A stretch of DNA of 64,000 bases from Polaribacter dokdonensis. GTDB taxonomy: Bacteria > Bacteroidota > Bacteroidia > Flavobacteriales > Flavobacteriaceae. The stretch is from contig NZ_CP101505.1 of the NCBI RefSeq assembly GCF_024362345.1, positions 392,001 to 456,000 on the forward strand, read 5' to 3'. How positions within the stretch are numbered: position 1 is the first letter of the stretch; every line of letters starts with the position of its first letter. The notes under the pieces are model-generated. The model made no database searches. It had not been told where the DNA came from and worked only from the letters and a program-made list of their open reading frames with translations. The position numbers were made by a program, and so were the translations under genes. Shown piece after piece: positions 41,551-51,358 of this stretch.

Positions 41551-41622
41551 CATTATTAGATTAGAGAAAGAAATGTAAATTTGACGTTTAATAATGACTT
41601 ATTTTTCAAAGAAACTCATTCA

Positions 41623-42360
41623 ATGCGCTTTATATACATACTAATAGTAGCTCTTTTTATTTCTTGTAAACCAAATAAAGTTACGTTAACAGCTCAAGAA
41701 ATTATAGATAAAAGCATCCATGCTTCTGGAGCTCAAAAAGTTGCTTCTTCAGAAATTTCATTTCGATTTAGAGATAAAAAATATAAGGCAATTCGAAAAA
41801 ATGGAGTTTTTAAATTGTTTAGAACTTTTAAAGAAGATTCTATAAATATAGATGAATCTATTTCTAATTCTAGTTATCAAAGATTGATTAATGAAAAGCC
41901 AACCAAGGTTGCAGATTCAATGATTACAAATTACAGTAACTCTATTAACTCTGTTCACTATTTTTCTGTTTTACCTTTTGGATTAAATGATAAAGCAGTT
42001 AATAAAAAGCTATTGCCTTCAAATACTGTAAATGGAGTTCTTTATTATAAAGTAGAAATTACTTTTGATGAAAATGGGGGAGGAGAAGATTTTAATGATG
42101 TTTTTATTTATTGGATTAATCAAGAAAACTTTCTAATAGATTATTTAGCTTATGCTTATGAAACAAATGGAGGAGGAAAAAGATTCCGTGTTTTAAAAGA
42201 GCAATGTTCTATAAAAGGAATTCGTTTTGTTGATTACTATAATTATAAACCTTCTGCTGCAGATACTAAATTAATTAACTTAGATAAGTTATTTGAAGGC
42301 AATAAGTTAGAAAAGGTATCTGAAATAATACTTGAAGATATAGAAGTCGATTTTAATTAA
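41623..42360 (+). CDS. DUF6503-like lipoprotein
   Basis: About 245 residues. The frame opens with TTG at 41581, but ATG 41623 yields a compact lipoprotein signal (MRFIYILIVALFISC), so I use that. The mature protein begins LTAQEIIDKSIHASGAQKV and then shows repeated amphipathic strands (SEISFRFRDKKYKAIRKNG, GVLYYKVEITFDENGGGED, DVFIYWINQENFLIDYLAYAYE). This pattern is shared with the Bacteroidota DUF6503 family, which resembles LolA/LppX-like lipid-binding half-barrels. Function unknown. It is divergent from smpB; a near-consensus box TATTTTTC at 41600 lies 15 bp upstream. Confidence 0.75.
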   Translation: MRFIYILIVALFISCKPNKVTLTAQEIIDKSIHASGAQKVASSEISFRFRDKKYKAIRKNGVFKLFRTFKEDSINIDESISNSSYQRLINEKPTKVADSMITNYSNSINSVHYFSVLPFGLNDKAVNKKLLPSNTVNGVLYYKVEITFDENGGGEDFNDVFIYWINQENFLIDYLAYAYETNGGGKRFRVLKEQCSIKGIRFVDYYNYKPSAADTKLINLDKLFEGNKLEKVSEIILEDIEVDFN

Positions 42361-42410
42361 AATATATTGTTAGAAATGGACTAAAAATCAATTAATATTT
42401 TATTAAAAAA

Positions 42411-42908
42411 CTATTCTACTTTTTTAGTTTCACTCGTAATTTTATCTCCTTTTATAGTAACAATAAATAAAGTTGAGTTATCATCATCAGACATGTTAGG
42501 GTATTTATCTTCGCCTAAAATTTTATTAGCAAAAACAGGTGTAGTATTGCTGTGACCAACTACTAAAACCGATTTTCCTTTGGTAATTTTCTGGAAAATA
42601 GAATCGTACATACTTCTTGGATCATAAGTATCAACTTTTAAATTATTGCTTAAGGCAGTTGGTGTAGCTGTTTGTATGGTTCTATTATAGTTGGTAGAAT
42701 ACACAGCATCAATTTGAGTGTCCTTAAAATATTCTGCCCAATTTTGAGCTCTTTTTTCTCCTTCAATATTTAAATTAGGATTTCTATCTCTAGGATTTGT
42801 TCTATCTTTTTCTGAATGACGAATTAAATAGTAAGTAGTGGTTTCGTTTGCTGTACAACTTATTAGTAAAGTGAAAGTAAATACAAATAATAGAAAAAAT
42901 TTCTTCAT
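42411..42908 (-). CDS. Histidine phosphatase family lipoprotein (SixA/PhoE-like)
   Basis: A 165-residue phosphoglycerate-mutase-fold protein behind a lipoprotein signal (FTLLISC, Cys18). The catalytic RHG motif appears as YLIRHSEKDR, with Arg and His kept and Gly replaced by Ser, as in SixA-like members. The second His is in VVGHSNTTPVF, and AVYSTNYNRTIQTA carries the phosphate-binding Arg. It probably acts outside the cytoplasm on a small phosphate ester; the substrate is unknown. It sits downstream of clpB but is separated from it by a strong terminator. Confidence 0.82.
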   Translation of the reverse strand: MKKFFLLFVFTFTLLISCTANETTTYYLIRHSEKDRTNPRDRNPNLNIEGEKRAQNWAEYFKDTQIDAVYSTNYNRTIQTATPTALSNNLKVDTYDPRSMYDSIFQKITKGKSVLVVGHSNTTPVFANKILGEDKYPNMSDDDNSTLFIVTIKGDKITSETKKVE

Positions 42909-42937
42909 AATAGATAGGTTAGGCTGCTAATATACTT

Positions 42938-42974
42938 AAAAAAGAAAAGTGATGTTTTTTCAAACATCACTTTT
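42938..42974 (-). terminator. Terminator of clpB
   Basis: A 13-bp stem AAAAGTGATGTTT/AAACATCACTTTT (42945-42957 with 42962-42974), a 4-nt loop and a T-rich run on the minus strand. Confidence 0.85.
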
Positions 42975-42996
42975 TCTAACTTAACTATTTAATAAA

Positions 42997-45603
42997 TTAG
43001 TTCTCAACCAAATCAGATTGATTTCTAAAAACTAATTTATCATCAAAAGCATCTAACAAAATAATGCTATCAGTGGTAATTTTACCTGCAAGTATTTCTT
43101 TAGAAAGTTGATTCAATACTTCTTTCTGAATTACTCTTTTTACAGGCCTTGCTCCAAATTCTGGCTGATAACCCTTTTGTGCAAGGTAAGTAATAGCTTC
43201 ATCTGTAGCATCTAATGTAATTTCTTGTTTACCAATCATTTTCTTTAATTGCTCTATCTGTAATTTAACAATTTCAAAAATATCTGACTTATTTAAAGGT
43301 GTAAACATAATTACATCATCTATTCTATTTAAAAACTCTGGTCTAACAGATTTCTTTAACAAACCTAAAACTTCAATTTTTGCCAATTCTGTAACCGCAT
43401 CTAAATCTGCTTTAGGATCAGCGAATTTTTCTTGAATAATATGGCTTCCCATATTTGATGTCATGATTATAATCGCATTTTTAAAGTCTGCAACTCGTCC
43501 TTTATTGTCTGTTAATCTACCTTCATCTAAAACTTGTAAGAGTACATTAAACGTATCTGGATGTGCTTTTTCAATTTCGTCTAAGAGTACTACAGAATAA
43601 GGTTTTCTTCTTACAGCTTCCGTTAATTGTCCTCCTTCATCATAACCTACATAACCAGGAGGAGCACCTACCAATCTACTAACAGAATGACGTTCTTGAT
43701 ACTCACTCATATCAATTCGTGTCATGGCATTTTCATCATCAAATAAATATTCTGCTAATGCTTTTGCCAATTCTGTTTTACCAACACCAGTAGTACCTAA
43801 AAATAAGAAACTACCAATTGGTTTGTTAGGATTTTGTAAACCAGCTTTAGATCTTCTAACAGCATCAGAAATAGCTACAATTGCTTCTTCTTGACCTACG
43901 ACTCTTTTATGTAATTGATCTTCTAGTTTTAGCAACTTTTCACGCTCAGATTGTATCATTTTAGTTACAGGAATTCCTGTCCATTTTGCTACAACTTCTG
44001 CTATATCATCTAAAGTTACTTCTTCTTTAATTAAAGATTTTTCGTTTTGATTTTCTAGTAAAACCTTTTGATAAGCCTCTAAATCTTCTTGAGCTTTTTT
44101 AATTTTACCATATCTAATCTCAGCTACCTTACCATAATCTCCTTCACGTTCTGCTTTTTCTGCTTCAGATTTAAAATCTTCAATAGCTGCTTTGGTATTC
44201 TGAATATTATCTACAACCTCTTTTTCAGATTTCCATTTTGCATTTATTTCATTACGTTCTTCTTTTAGGTTTGCTAAGTCTGAGCGTAAAGATTTTAATT
44301 TAATTTCATCTTTTTCACGTTTAATGGCTTCAATTTCAATTTCCAACTGCATTACTTTTCTATCCAAAACATCTAATTCTTCTGGTTTAGAGTTGATTTC
44401 CATACGTAATTTAGATGCAGCTTCATCCATTAAATCAATGGCTTTATCTGGTAAAAAACGGTTGGTGATATATCTTTGAGACAATTCTACAGCACCAATT
44501 ATTGCTTCGTCTTTAATACGAACTTTATGATGCGTTTCATACTTTTCTTTAATTCCTCTAAGTATAGAAATGGCACTTTCTGTATCTGGTTCATTTACTT
44601 GTACTTTTTGAAATCTGCGTTCTAGAGCTTTATCTTTTTCAAAATACTTTTGATATTCATCTAAGGTAGTAGCACCTATTGCACGTAATTCTCCACGAGC
44701 CAATGCTGGTTTTAAAATATTTGCAGCATCCATTGCTCCTTGTCCACCTCCAGCACCAACTAAAGTGTGAATTTCATCAATAAATAAAACGATATCTCCA
44801 TCAGAAGTTGTTACTTCTTTAATTACTGCTTTTAAACGCTCTTCAAACTCTCCTTTGTATTTTGCACCAGCAATTAAAGCACCCATATCTAGAGAGAAAA
44901 TTAATTTATCCTTTAGATTTTCTGGTACATCACCATCTACAATTCTATGAGCTAAGCCTTCTGCAATAGCTGTTTTACCTGTACCAGGTTCACCAACTAA
45001 AATTGGATTGTTTTTTGTTCTACGTGATAAAATTTGAAGTAATCTTCTAATTTCTTCATCTCTACCAATTACAGGATCTAGCTTGTTTTCTTGCGCAAGC
45101 TGATTTAAATTTTTAGCAAACTTGTTAAGAGAGTTATATGTTTCTTCTTGGTTTTGTGAGGTAACATTTTCTCCTTTTCTCAATTCTTCAATTGCAGCTT
45201 TTAAATCCTTCTCAGTAACTCCTTGATCTTTTAAAACCTGAGCAATTTTACTTTTAGATTTAAAAATGGCAAGAATTAAATGTTCTATAGATACATAATC
45301 ATCTTTCATGCTTTTGGCAATAATAGATGCTTCATTTAAACTCGTTCCAGCTTCTCTAGATAACATTAATTCAGCACCAGAAACTTTTGGTAAACTTTCT
45401 AATTGCTTGTCTAAAATTTGAGTTATCAAACCTAGATTAATGTTCAATTTCTTCAATAAAAAAGGTAAAACATTTTCATCAACTTGAGTTAAAGCTTTAA
45501 ATATATGTTCGTTTTCTATTTGATTATGACCAAACCCTTGCGCAATTTGTTGCGCCATTTGAATGGTCTCTTGTGATTTTGTTGTATAGTTATTAAAATT
45601 CAT
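42997..45603 (-). CDS. clpB: ATP-dependent disaggregase ClpB
   Basis: An 868-residue Hsp100 ATPase. In order: N-terminal Clp repeat domain (1-145), AAA-1 with GEPGTGKTA and LFIDEIHTL, the long middle coiled-coil (about 400-525, many Glu/Lys heptads), AAA-2 with GTTGVGKTE and [13 protein letters not shown], and the C-terminal domain with [15 protein letters not shown]. It resolubilises aggregated proteins with DnaK. The full-length M domain separates it from ClpA/ClpC. No CIRCE element is visible in the 163 bp upstream, and no TAnnTTTG match was found for this gene. Confidence 0.95.
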   Translation of the reverse strand: MNFNNYTTKSQETIQMAQQIAQGFGHNQIENEHIFKALTQVDENVLPFLLKKLNINLGLITQILDKQLESLPKVSGAELMLSREAGTSLNEASIIAKSMKDDYVSIEHLILAIFKSKSKIAQVLKDQGVTEKDLKAAIEELRKGENVTSQNQEETYNSLNKFAKNLNQLAQENKLDPVIGRDEEIRRLLQILSRRTKNNPILVGEPGTGKTAIAEGLAHRIVDGDVPENLKDKLIFSLDMGALIAGAKYKGEFEERLKAVIKEVTTSDGDIVLFIDEIHTLVGAGGGQGAMDAANILKPALARGELRAIGATTLDEYQKYFEKDKALERRFQKVQVNEPDTESAISILRGIKEKYETHHKVRIKDEAIIGAVELSQRYITNRFLPDKAIDLMDEAASKLRMEINSKPEELDVLDRKVMQLEIEIEAIKREKDEIKLKSLRSDLANLKEERNEINAKWKSEKEVVDNIQNTKAAIEDFKSEAEKAEREGDYGKVAEIRYGKIKKAQEDLEAYQKVLLENQNEKSLIKEEVTLDDIAEVVAKWTGIPVTKMIQSEREKLLKLEDQLHKRVVGQEEAIVAISDAVRRSKAGLQNPNKPIGSFLFLGTTGVGKTELAKALAEYLFDDENAMTRIDMSEYQERHSVSRLVGAPPGYVGYDEGGQLTEAVRRKPYSVVLLDEIEKAHPDTFNVLLQVLDEGRLTDNKGRVADFKNAIIIMTSNMGSHIIQEKFADPKADLDAVTELAKIEVLGLLKKSVRPEFLNRIDDVIMFTPLNKSDIFEIVKLQIEQLKKMIGKQEITLDATDEAITYLAQKGYQPEFGARPVKRVIQKEVLNQLSKEILAGKITTDSIILLDAFDDKLVFRNQSDLVEN

Positions 45604-45732
45604 TTTCTATTCTTATTTTCAATTTTCAGATCGATTATAGCAATATTAGTACCATCATAAATATAAGAATAAAATCAGTCAATTTGTCTTAAAAAGGCTG
45701 TAAATGCTGACTTTTTGACTGATTAAGTTTTG

Positions 45733-45740
45733 TATCTTTG
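45733..45740 (+). promoter_or_regulatory. -7 box of the bacilliredoxin gene
   Basis: TATCTTTG matches TAnnTTTG, 26 bases before the ATG; a TTG lies at 45715 with a shortened 15-bp spacer. Confidence 0.5.
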
Positions 45741-45766
45741 TACTCTAAAATTACAAAAAGTAAGCT

Positions 45767-46168
45767 ATGGGTATATTTAACAATATGTTTGGAAAAAATG
45801 ATAAAGACAATGCTAAGTCTGAAAAAAAGACATATTTAAATTGGATTCCTTTAACAGATATTTCTCAATTAGATGAAATTAAACAGATTTCTAAAACAGA
45901 ATCCGTTTTAATTTTCAAACATTCTACAAGATGTGGAATTAGTAGTATGGTTATTAAACAATTTGAAAAGCTTTTTCAAGAAGAGCATCAAAATTTAAAA
46001 GTTTATTATTTAGATTTATTGAGGTATAGAGATATTTCTGATGAAGTGGGTTACACTTTTCAAGTTATGCATCAATCTCCACAACTTATTGTTGTTAAAA
46101 ATGAAGTTTCTGTATTTAATGCCTCTCATTATGAAATAACTTTAGCAGATTTAACCAAATTTGTATAG
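45767..46168 (+). CDS. ytxJ: Bacillithiol system redox protein YtxJ (BrxC-type bacilliredoxin)
   Basis: A 133-residue thioredoxin-fold protein with a single catalytic cysteine, Cys56 in FKHSTRCGISSMV, the monothiol TCPIS-like site of YtxJ/BrxC proteins. A basic/polar 25-residue N-terminal extension precedes the domain, and VGYTFQVMHQSPQLIVV carries the cis-Pro loop (SPQ). These proteins remove bacillithiol from mixed disulfides on target proteins. Together with bshB1 at 24533 it indicates that the organism makes and uses bacillithiol. An SSL2-type helicase gene follows 58 bp downstream with its own -7 box. Confidence 0.88.
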   Translation: MGIFNNMFGKNDKDNAKSEKKTYLNWIPLTDISQLDEIKQISKTESVLIFKHSTRCGISSMVIKQFEKLFQEEHQNLKVYYLDLLRYRDISDEVGYTFQVMHQSPQLIVVKNEVSVFNASHYEITLADLTKFV

Positions 46169-46198
46169 TGAAACTTGCATTAAACCTTATTTAAGTCT

Positions 46199-46206
46199 TA
46201 CTTTTG
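46199..46206 (+). promoter_or_regulatory. -7 box of the SSL2-type helicase gene
   Basis: TACTTTTG matches TAnnTTTG; a TTG at 46175-46177 precedes it with a 21-bp spacer. Confidence 0.5.
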
Positions 46207-46226
46207 TATCTTAAATTTTTAAAATT

Positions 46227-47777
46227 TTGGCAGAAAACAGTACTTCAGAAAAGATTGTAGGTAAAGAACTATATGGATATCAAAAAGATGCACTTCAAGA
46301 AATTTTTCAAAGGTTTGAAAGTGCACCTAAAGATTATCACTTATTATATCAATTACCAACTGGAGGTGGAAAAACTGTAATCTTCTCAGAAATTGTAAGA
46401 CGTTATATTAAGACCTTTAAAAAGAAGGTTTTAGTGCTTACCCATAGAATTGAATTAAGTAAACAAACTTCTAGAATGTTAAAGGAGTTTGGTGTACGTA
46501 ATAAAATTATAAACTCAACTGCAAAACTAGATGATCAGCATGATTTTGAATGTTTTGTTGCCATGGTTGAGACTTTAAAGAATCGTTTAAATGATGAAAA
46601 ACTAGATATTTCTGATATTGGTTTAGTAATTGTTGATGAGGCTCACTATAATTCTTTTACTAAAATATTTAAGTTTTTTAATGATTCTTTTATTCTTGGA
46701 GTAACAGCAACACCTTTAAGTTCTAACATTAAATTACCAATGTATGAGAACTATCAAGAATTATTTGTAGGTGAATCTATTCAAGATTTAATAGATAATG
46801 GCTATTTAGCAAGAGCTAATATGTATTCTTATAATGTTGGTTTAACATCATTAGAAGTTGGGGCTAATGGAGATTATACAGTAAAGTCTTCTGAAGATCT
46901 TTATACTAATACAGACATGCTTACCAAGCTTGTTTCTGCATATGAAGAAACTGCAAAAGGTAAAAAGACCTTAATATTCAATAATGGTATTAATACCTCT
47001 ATTCAGGTGTTTCATGCATTTAAAAAGGCAGGTTACCCAATTGCACACTTAGATAACACCAATACCAAAAAAGAACGTGAATTAATTTTAAAATGGTTTC
47101 ATAAAACACCAAATGCAATTATTACCTCTGTTAGTATTTTAACTACAGGTTTCGATGAGCCTAGTATTGAGGCTATTATTTTAAATAGAGCAACAAAGTC
47201 ATTGACACTTTATTATCAAATGATTGGTCGTGGTTCGCGTATTTTTGGCGATAAGAATACTTTTGATGTTGTAGATTTAGGAAACAACTTCTATAGATTT
47301 GGTCCTTGGGGAGCAGATTTAGATTGGCAAAAAATGTTTAGGGCTCCAGATTATTATTTAAATGCTATTTTATCTGATGAGGAAATAGAAAGCACATTTA
47401 GATATGAATTACCTGCAGATGTTAAAAAAGAATTTGCAAATTCTGAAGATACTTATTTTGATATGAAAGCTGTTTATATTGATACTATTAGATCTGGTGA
47501 GTCTTCTAAGCGTGTTTTAGAGAAGTCGATAGCACATCATGCAAAAATGTGTATCGAAAATAGTGAAGATGTATTTGATGCTTTAATTCTAGCAAAAATG
47601 CTAGGAGAGGAGATAGATGATAGAATTAATAGATATGCAAAATGTATCTCTAAAAGCACACACAATTTTGTAACCTGGTTAAAGGATGATTACAGAAAGA
47701 AGTTAAACTCTTATCTAAGAGAAAATTTCGATGAAGAATATGAGAAGATTTTTGGTCATCCACCAATTGAAGAATAA
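46227..47777 (+). CDS. DEAD/DEAH-box helicase of the SSL2/XPB-like type
   Basis: A 516-residue superfamily-2 helicase. Motif I is YQLPTGGGKTVIFSEI (near residue 43), motif Ia LTHRIELSKQ, motif II VDEAHYNSF (DEAH), motif III GVTATPLSS, and the second RecA domain has ILTTGFDEPSIEAIILNRATKS and QMIGRGSRI. The 130-residue C-terminal part after the helicase core is helical and unrecognised. The role in repair or nucleic-acid metabolism is not specified by sequence. The start codon is TTG 46227: no in-frame ATG precedes it, and MAENSTSEKIVGKELYGYQ leads directly into the Q-like motif. Confidence 0.88.
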   Translation: MAENSTSEKIVGKELYGYQKDALQEIFQRFESAPKDYHLLYQLPTGGGKTVIFSEIVRRYIKTFKKKVLVLTHRIELSKQTSRMLKEFGVRNKIINSTAKLDDQHDFECFVAMVETLKNRLNDEKLDISDIGLVIVDEAHYNSFTKIFKFFNDSFILGVTATPLSSNIKLPMYENYQELFVGESIQDLIDNGYLARANMYSYNVGLTSLEVGANGDYTVKSSEDLYTNTDMLTKLVSAYEETAKGKKTLIFNNGINTSIQVFHAFKKAGYPIAHLDNTNTKKERELILKWFHKTPNAIITSVSILTTGFDEPSIEAIILNRATKSLTLYYQMIGRGSRIFGDKNTFDVVDLGNNFYRFGPWGADLDWQKMFRAPDYYLNAILSDEEIESTFRYELPADVKKEFANSEDTYFDMKAVYIDTIRSGESSKRVLEKSIAHHAKMCIENSEDVFDALILAKMLGEEIDDRINRYAKCISKSTHNFVTWLKDDYRKKLNSYLRENFDEEYEKIFGHPPIEE

Positions 47778-47784
47778 AAACACT

Positions 47785-47812
47785 AAAAGCTCTGAATTTT
47801 CAGAGCTTTTTT
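47785..47812 (+). terminator. Terminator after the SSL2-type helicase gene
   Basis: A 12-bp stem AAAAGCTCTGAA/TTCAGAGCTTTT (47785-47796 with 47799-47810), a 2-nt centre and a T run. Confidence 0.85.
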
Positions 47813-48224
47813 AATATAATTTAGTTTATTATTTTTCATTAACTTTTTATTTTATTGCGTTTTATAACTTTGAAAAAATAAAATCAAAAAAAATCATTTT
47901 TTTTTAGAAAATGTTTTTTGTATTAAAAAATAATTTACTTTTGATTTGCTTTTTTAAGTCGAATGTTACGTTTTACTTATTTCGGAATTGATTATTTACA
48001 GGAGATGATAAATAATTATTATGCATTTTGGAAATGCGACGAAAAAATTAAGGTTTCTCCACTAACTTATATTATATTTTTGCTTCTTTCCTCTAAGTTG
48101 CATGTAGTTTACTTACAAATATTACAGTGATAATTTAAAATTTTGTAGAAGTTTTATACTTGTTCTAAACCTTTGGTTTTAAAGAATGAGTTCATTTATA
48201 CTATAATTATTTTAAAATAAAAAA
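47813..48224 (+). promoter_or_regulatory. Long non-coding region and probable leader of the polyamine operon
   Basis: This 412-bp stretch has no assured gene. A TACTTTTG box at 47936-47943 predicts transcription from about 47950, giving a leader of about 275 nt before speA. Inside the leader a 55-codon frame runs from ATG 47963 to TGA 48128 (MLRFTYFGIDYLQEMINNYY at its start). It has no coding features I trust, but could be a leader peptide. A small hairpin (GCATTT/AAATGC at 48023-48037) lies inside that frame. The first 120 bases are almost pure A and T with a long T tract. Confidence 0.45.
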
Positions 48225-49622
48225 GTGAACACTAAATACATAGATTTAATTGAACAAACGTTCGATTTTCCTCAAGAAGAATTTAATATAGAAAATAATA
48301 AGCTTATTTGGCATGATATAAATTTAATGGAGTTAGCTGCAAAATATGGAGCACCTTTAAAATTTACATACTTGCCAAAAATTTCAGAGAATATCAATAA
48401 AGCAAAAGGTTGGTTTCAAAATAGTATTGATAAACATAACTATAAAGGAAAATACTATTATAGTTATTGTACAAAAAGTTCTCATTTTAAACATGTTTTA
48501 AATGAAGCTTTAAAAAACGATATACATATAGAAACTTCTTCTGCATTTGATATTGATATAGTAAATAAACTAAAATTAGAAGGTAAAATAAAAAACTCTA
48601 CATATGTTATTTGTAATGGTTTTAAAAGAGATCAATACATTAAAAACATCGGAGATTTAATAAATTCAGGCCATAAAAAATGTATACCAATAATTGATAA
48701 TTATGAAGAATTACCTTTATTACAAAAAGAAACTTCAGAAAAATTACTAGTTGGTATAAGAATAGCATCAGAAGAAGAACCTAAGTTTGAATTTTATACA
48801 TCAAGATTAGGTATTGGATATAAAAACATAGTTACTTTTTATGAAAGAGAAATTGCCTATAATGAGCAGGTAGATCTAAAAATGCTTCATTTTTTTATCA
48901 ATACAGGTATTAAAGACAATGCCTATTATTGGAATGAACTAATGAAATGTTTAAATGTTTACATCAATTTAAAACGCGTTTGTCCAACACTAGATAGTTT
49001 AAATATTGGAGGAGGATTCCCTATCAAAAACTCTTTGGCTTTCGATTATGATTATGCTTATATGATTGATGAAATTATTAATCAAATTAGTAAAGCTTGT
49101 GCAGAGGCAAAGGTTGATGTTCCTAATATTTTTACAGAATTTGGCAGTTTTACAGTTGGTGAATCTGGTGCAGCTATTTATGAAATATTGTACCAGAAAA
49201 AACAAAATGATAGAGAACGTTGGAATATGATAAACTCATCATTTATAACAACTTTACCTGATTCTTGGGCTATAAATAAACGTTTTATAATGTTACCAAT
49301 TAATAAATGGAATCATAAATACGAACGTGTTTTACTAGGTGGTTTAACTTGTGATAGTGATGATTATTACAATTCTGAACAACACATAAATGGTATTTAT
49401 TTACCTATTTATGAAAAAGAAAAACCCTTGTATATAGGCTTTTTTAACACTGGTGCTTACCAAGAAACTATTGGTGGTTTTGGAGGTTTACAGCACTGTT
49501 TAATTCCACATCCAAAACATCTTATTTTAGATAGAGATGAGGATGGAAACCTAACAACAACAATATTTAAAGAACAACAAAAAAGTAGCGAGTTGTTATC
49601 AATTTTAGGTTACAATAGCTAA
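48225..49622 (+). CDS. speA: Arginine decarboxylase
   Basis: A 465-residue PLP enzyme of the alanine-racemase-fold decarboxylase family, in the short form found in Bacteroidota. The Schiff-base lysine is Lys84 in YYSYCTKSSHF; the phosphate-binding LNIGGGFP loop and the C-terminal LGGLTCDSDDYY, which carries the catalytic Cys-Asp pair, are clear. It turns arginine into agmatine, which the next gene hydrolyses to putrescine. The start is GTG 48225 (MNTKYIDLIEQTF); no ATG in frame gives a better N-terminus. It is the first gene of a five-gene operon behind a long leader. Confidence 0.9.
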   Translation: MNTKYIDLIEQTFDFPQEEFNIENNKLIWHDINLMELAAKYGAPLKFTYLPKISENINKAKGWFQNSIDKHNYKGKYYYSYCTKSSHFKHVLNEALKNDIHIETSSAFDIDIVNKLKLEGKIKNSTYVICNGFKRDQYIKNIGDLINSGHKKCIPIIDNYEELPLLQKETSEKLLVGIRIASEEEPKFEFYTSRLGIGYKNIVTFYEREIAYNEQVDLKMLHFFINTGIKDNAYYWNELMKCLNVYINLKRVCPTLDSLNIGGGFPIKNSLAFDYDYAYMIDEIINQISKACAEAKVDVPNIFTEFGSFTVGESGAAIYEILYQKKQNDRERWNMINSSFITTLPDSWAINKRFIMLPINKWNHKYERVLLGGLTCDSDDYYNSEQHINGIYLPIYEKEKPLYIGFFNTGAYQETIGGFGGLQHCLIPHPKHLILDRDEDGNLTTTIFKEQQKSSELLSILGYNS

Positions 49623-49638
49623 ACAACATAAAATTAAA

Positions 49639-50580
49639 ATGGCAACAAATAAAACATATGCTGGAATTGGAGAAGAGTTCTCTAAGCTAGCAACATCAAA
49701 AATTGTATTAATTCCTGTTTCTTATGATGGAACTAGTACTTGGCAAAAAGGAGCAGATAAAGGACCAAAAGCATTTTTAGAAGCTTCAGAAAATATGGAG
49801 TTATATGATATTGAAACTGATACTGAAGTATACAAGCAAGGTGTTTTTTTAGCTGATGAAATTACAGCAAAAGACTCACCAGAAGCAGTAGTAGATGATG
49901 TACATGAAACAACAAAAAAATACATCAACAGAAATAAGTTTGTTACGGTTTTTGGTGGAGAACACTCTATTTCTATAGGAACTATTAGAGCTTTTAACGA
50001 GTGTTTTTCAAACTTAACTGTGTTACATTTAGATGCTCATGCAGATTTAAGAGCCTCTTATGAAGGAACTAAATACAATCATGCTTGTGCTGTGTATGAA
50101 GCGAATTCTACAACTAATTTAGTGCAAGTTGGAATAAGAAGTATGGATATTTCTGAGAAAAGAGAAATGAATTTAGATAAGGTTTTCTTTGCTCATGATA
50201 TGGCTGTTAACGAAGATTGGATGGATGATGTAATCGATCAATTAACCACGAATGTTTTTATAACTTTTGATTTAGATGCTTTAGATCCGTCAATTATGCC
50301 ATCAACAGGTACTCCAGAACCAGGTGGGTTATTTTATTATGAAACTTTAGAGTTCTTAAAACGTGTTTTTGAAGAGAAAAATGTGGTAGGTTTTGATATG
50401 GTAGAACTTTGCCCAAATGAAAATGAAAAATCATCAGACTTTTTAGCAGCTAAATTATTTTACAAAATGTTAAGCTATAAGTTTTCTTCTAATGATGATT
50501 TTTATGATTCAGATTCAGAAGATGATAATAAAACAACTTTTAGCAAATTATCTAAATTTAAAGACGAAGACGATTTCTAA
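49639..50580 (+). CDS. speB: Agmatinase (ureohydrolase family)
   Basis: A 313-residue binuclear-manganese ureohydrolase: GGEHSISIG, HLDAHADLR and FDLDALDPSIMPSTGTPEPGG contain the His/Asp metal ligands. It splits agmatine into putrescine and urea. The C-terminus carries a 25-residue acidic tail (DFYDSDSEDDNKTTFSK) that is not part of the catalytic fold. It starts 16 bp after speA and ends 3 bp before the RMD1-family gene, so all are one transcript. The neighbouring arginine decarboxylase favours agmatinase over arginase. Confidence 0.92.
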   Translation: MATNKTYAGIGEEFSKLATSKIVLIPVSYDGTSTWQKGADKGPKAFLEASENMELYDIETDTEVYKQGVFLADEITAKDSPEAVVDDVHETTKKYINRNKFVTVFGGEHSISIGTIRAFNECFSNLTVLHLDAHADLRASYEGTKYNHACAVYEANSTTNLVQVGIRSMDISEKREMNLDKVFFAHDMAVNEDWMDDVIDQLTTNVFITFDLDALDPSIMPSTGTPEPGGLFYYETLEFLKRVFEEKNVVGFDMVELCPNENEKSSDFLAAKLFYKMLSYKFSSNDDFYDSDSEDDNKTTFSKLSKFKDEDDF

Positions 50581-50583
50581 ACA

Positions 50584-51357
50584 ATGAACAAAGAATCTTT
50601 CTCAGTTGTAGCTTTACATGTTGGTAAAAATATAGCAATTAAAGAGGCCAGAAACCTTTTTAATTATCAATTAATAAAGAGAGAAGCATCATTTTTACTT
50701 TATGAAGCATCAGACAATGCATATGTGTACATAAAAGACTATGGTAGTATTGTTTTTTATAATTGTAAAAATGATATAATAAATCAATTTTTGAAGAAAA
50801 TTTCGAAAAATGAAAACTATGGAATGAAATATTATAATAAAGAAGAATACCAAGTTTATAAATCTGAAAATTTAGAGGTTGATTTTAATGCTGTCTACTT
50901 AAATAATTTTGATATTGATTTCCTTCACATTATAATGCTAAACTTAGCACAATCAGTAGCTTTAGAAGCTTATGTGAAAAAGACATCAAGTTTATATGAG
51001 AGTACATTAGTTTACACAAAACAACTAGAGTTTAAAGGAAGAATAAATCTTTCCAAAATAAAAATGAGAAAATTTATTGGAAAGACGTTAAATATTAAAA
51101 ACACCATAACTGAAGAACTATTTGTTTTTGATACTTCAAACCTTGCATGGTCTAATGAAAGTTTGTCTTTGTTAGATACTAAACTGAAAGAAGAATTAGA
51201 TATAGAAAAACGATTTAAAGGCTTACACTTAAGCTTAGATACAATTAAAGAAAACTTAGATTTATTTAACGAATTATCTCAACATAAATACAGTAGTATG
51301 TTAGAATGGATAATAATTATATTAATCCTTTTTGAGGTAGTTCAAATATTTGTTTAA
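50584..51357 (+). CDS. RMD1/YagE-family (DUF155) membrane protein
   Basis: A 257-residue protein whose C-terminal half matches the RMD1/DUF155 pattern: DFLHIIMLNLAQSVALEAYV, then a helical region with GRINLSK, DIEKRFKGLHLSLDTIKENLDLF, and the signature SMLEWIIIILILFEVV at the end, which is also its single C-terminal membrane segment. Yeast RMD family members are linked to mitochondrial inner-membrane organisation; bacterial members have no established role. It is embedded between agmatinase (3 bp) and a deoxyhypusine-synthase-like gene (1 bp), so it is probably co-translated with polyamine enzymes. That suggests a role connected to polyamines or their transport (inference). Confidence 0.8.
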   Translation: MNKESFSVVALHVGKNIAIKEARNLFNYQLIKREASFLLYEASDNAYVYIKDYGSIVFYNCKNDIINQFLKKISKNENYGMKYYNKEEYQVYKSENLEVDFNAVYLNNFDIDFLHIIMLNLAQSVALEAYVKKTSSLYESTLVYTKQLEFKGRINLSKIKMRKFIGKTLNIKNTITEELFVFDTSNLAWSNESLSLLDTKLKEELDIEKRFKGLHLSLDTIKENLDLFNELSQHKYSSMLEWIIIILILFEVVQIFV

Positions 51358-51358
51358 A

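Noticed and set aside
47963..48130. 55-codon frame as a true gene
   Set aside because: Not listed as a gene because nothing beyond an open frame supports it; it is kept only as a possible leader peptide.
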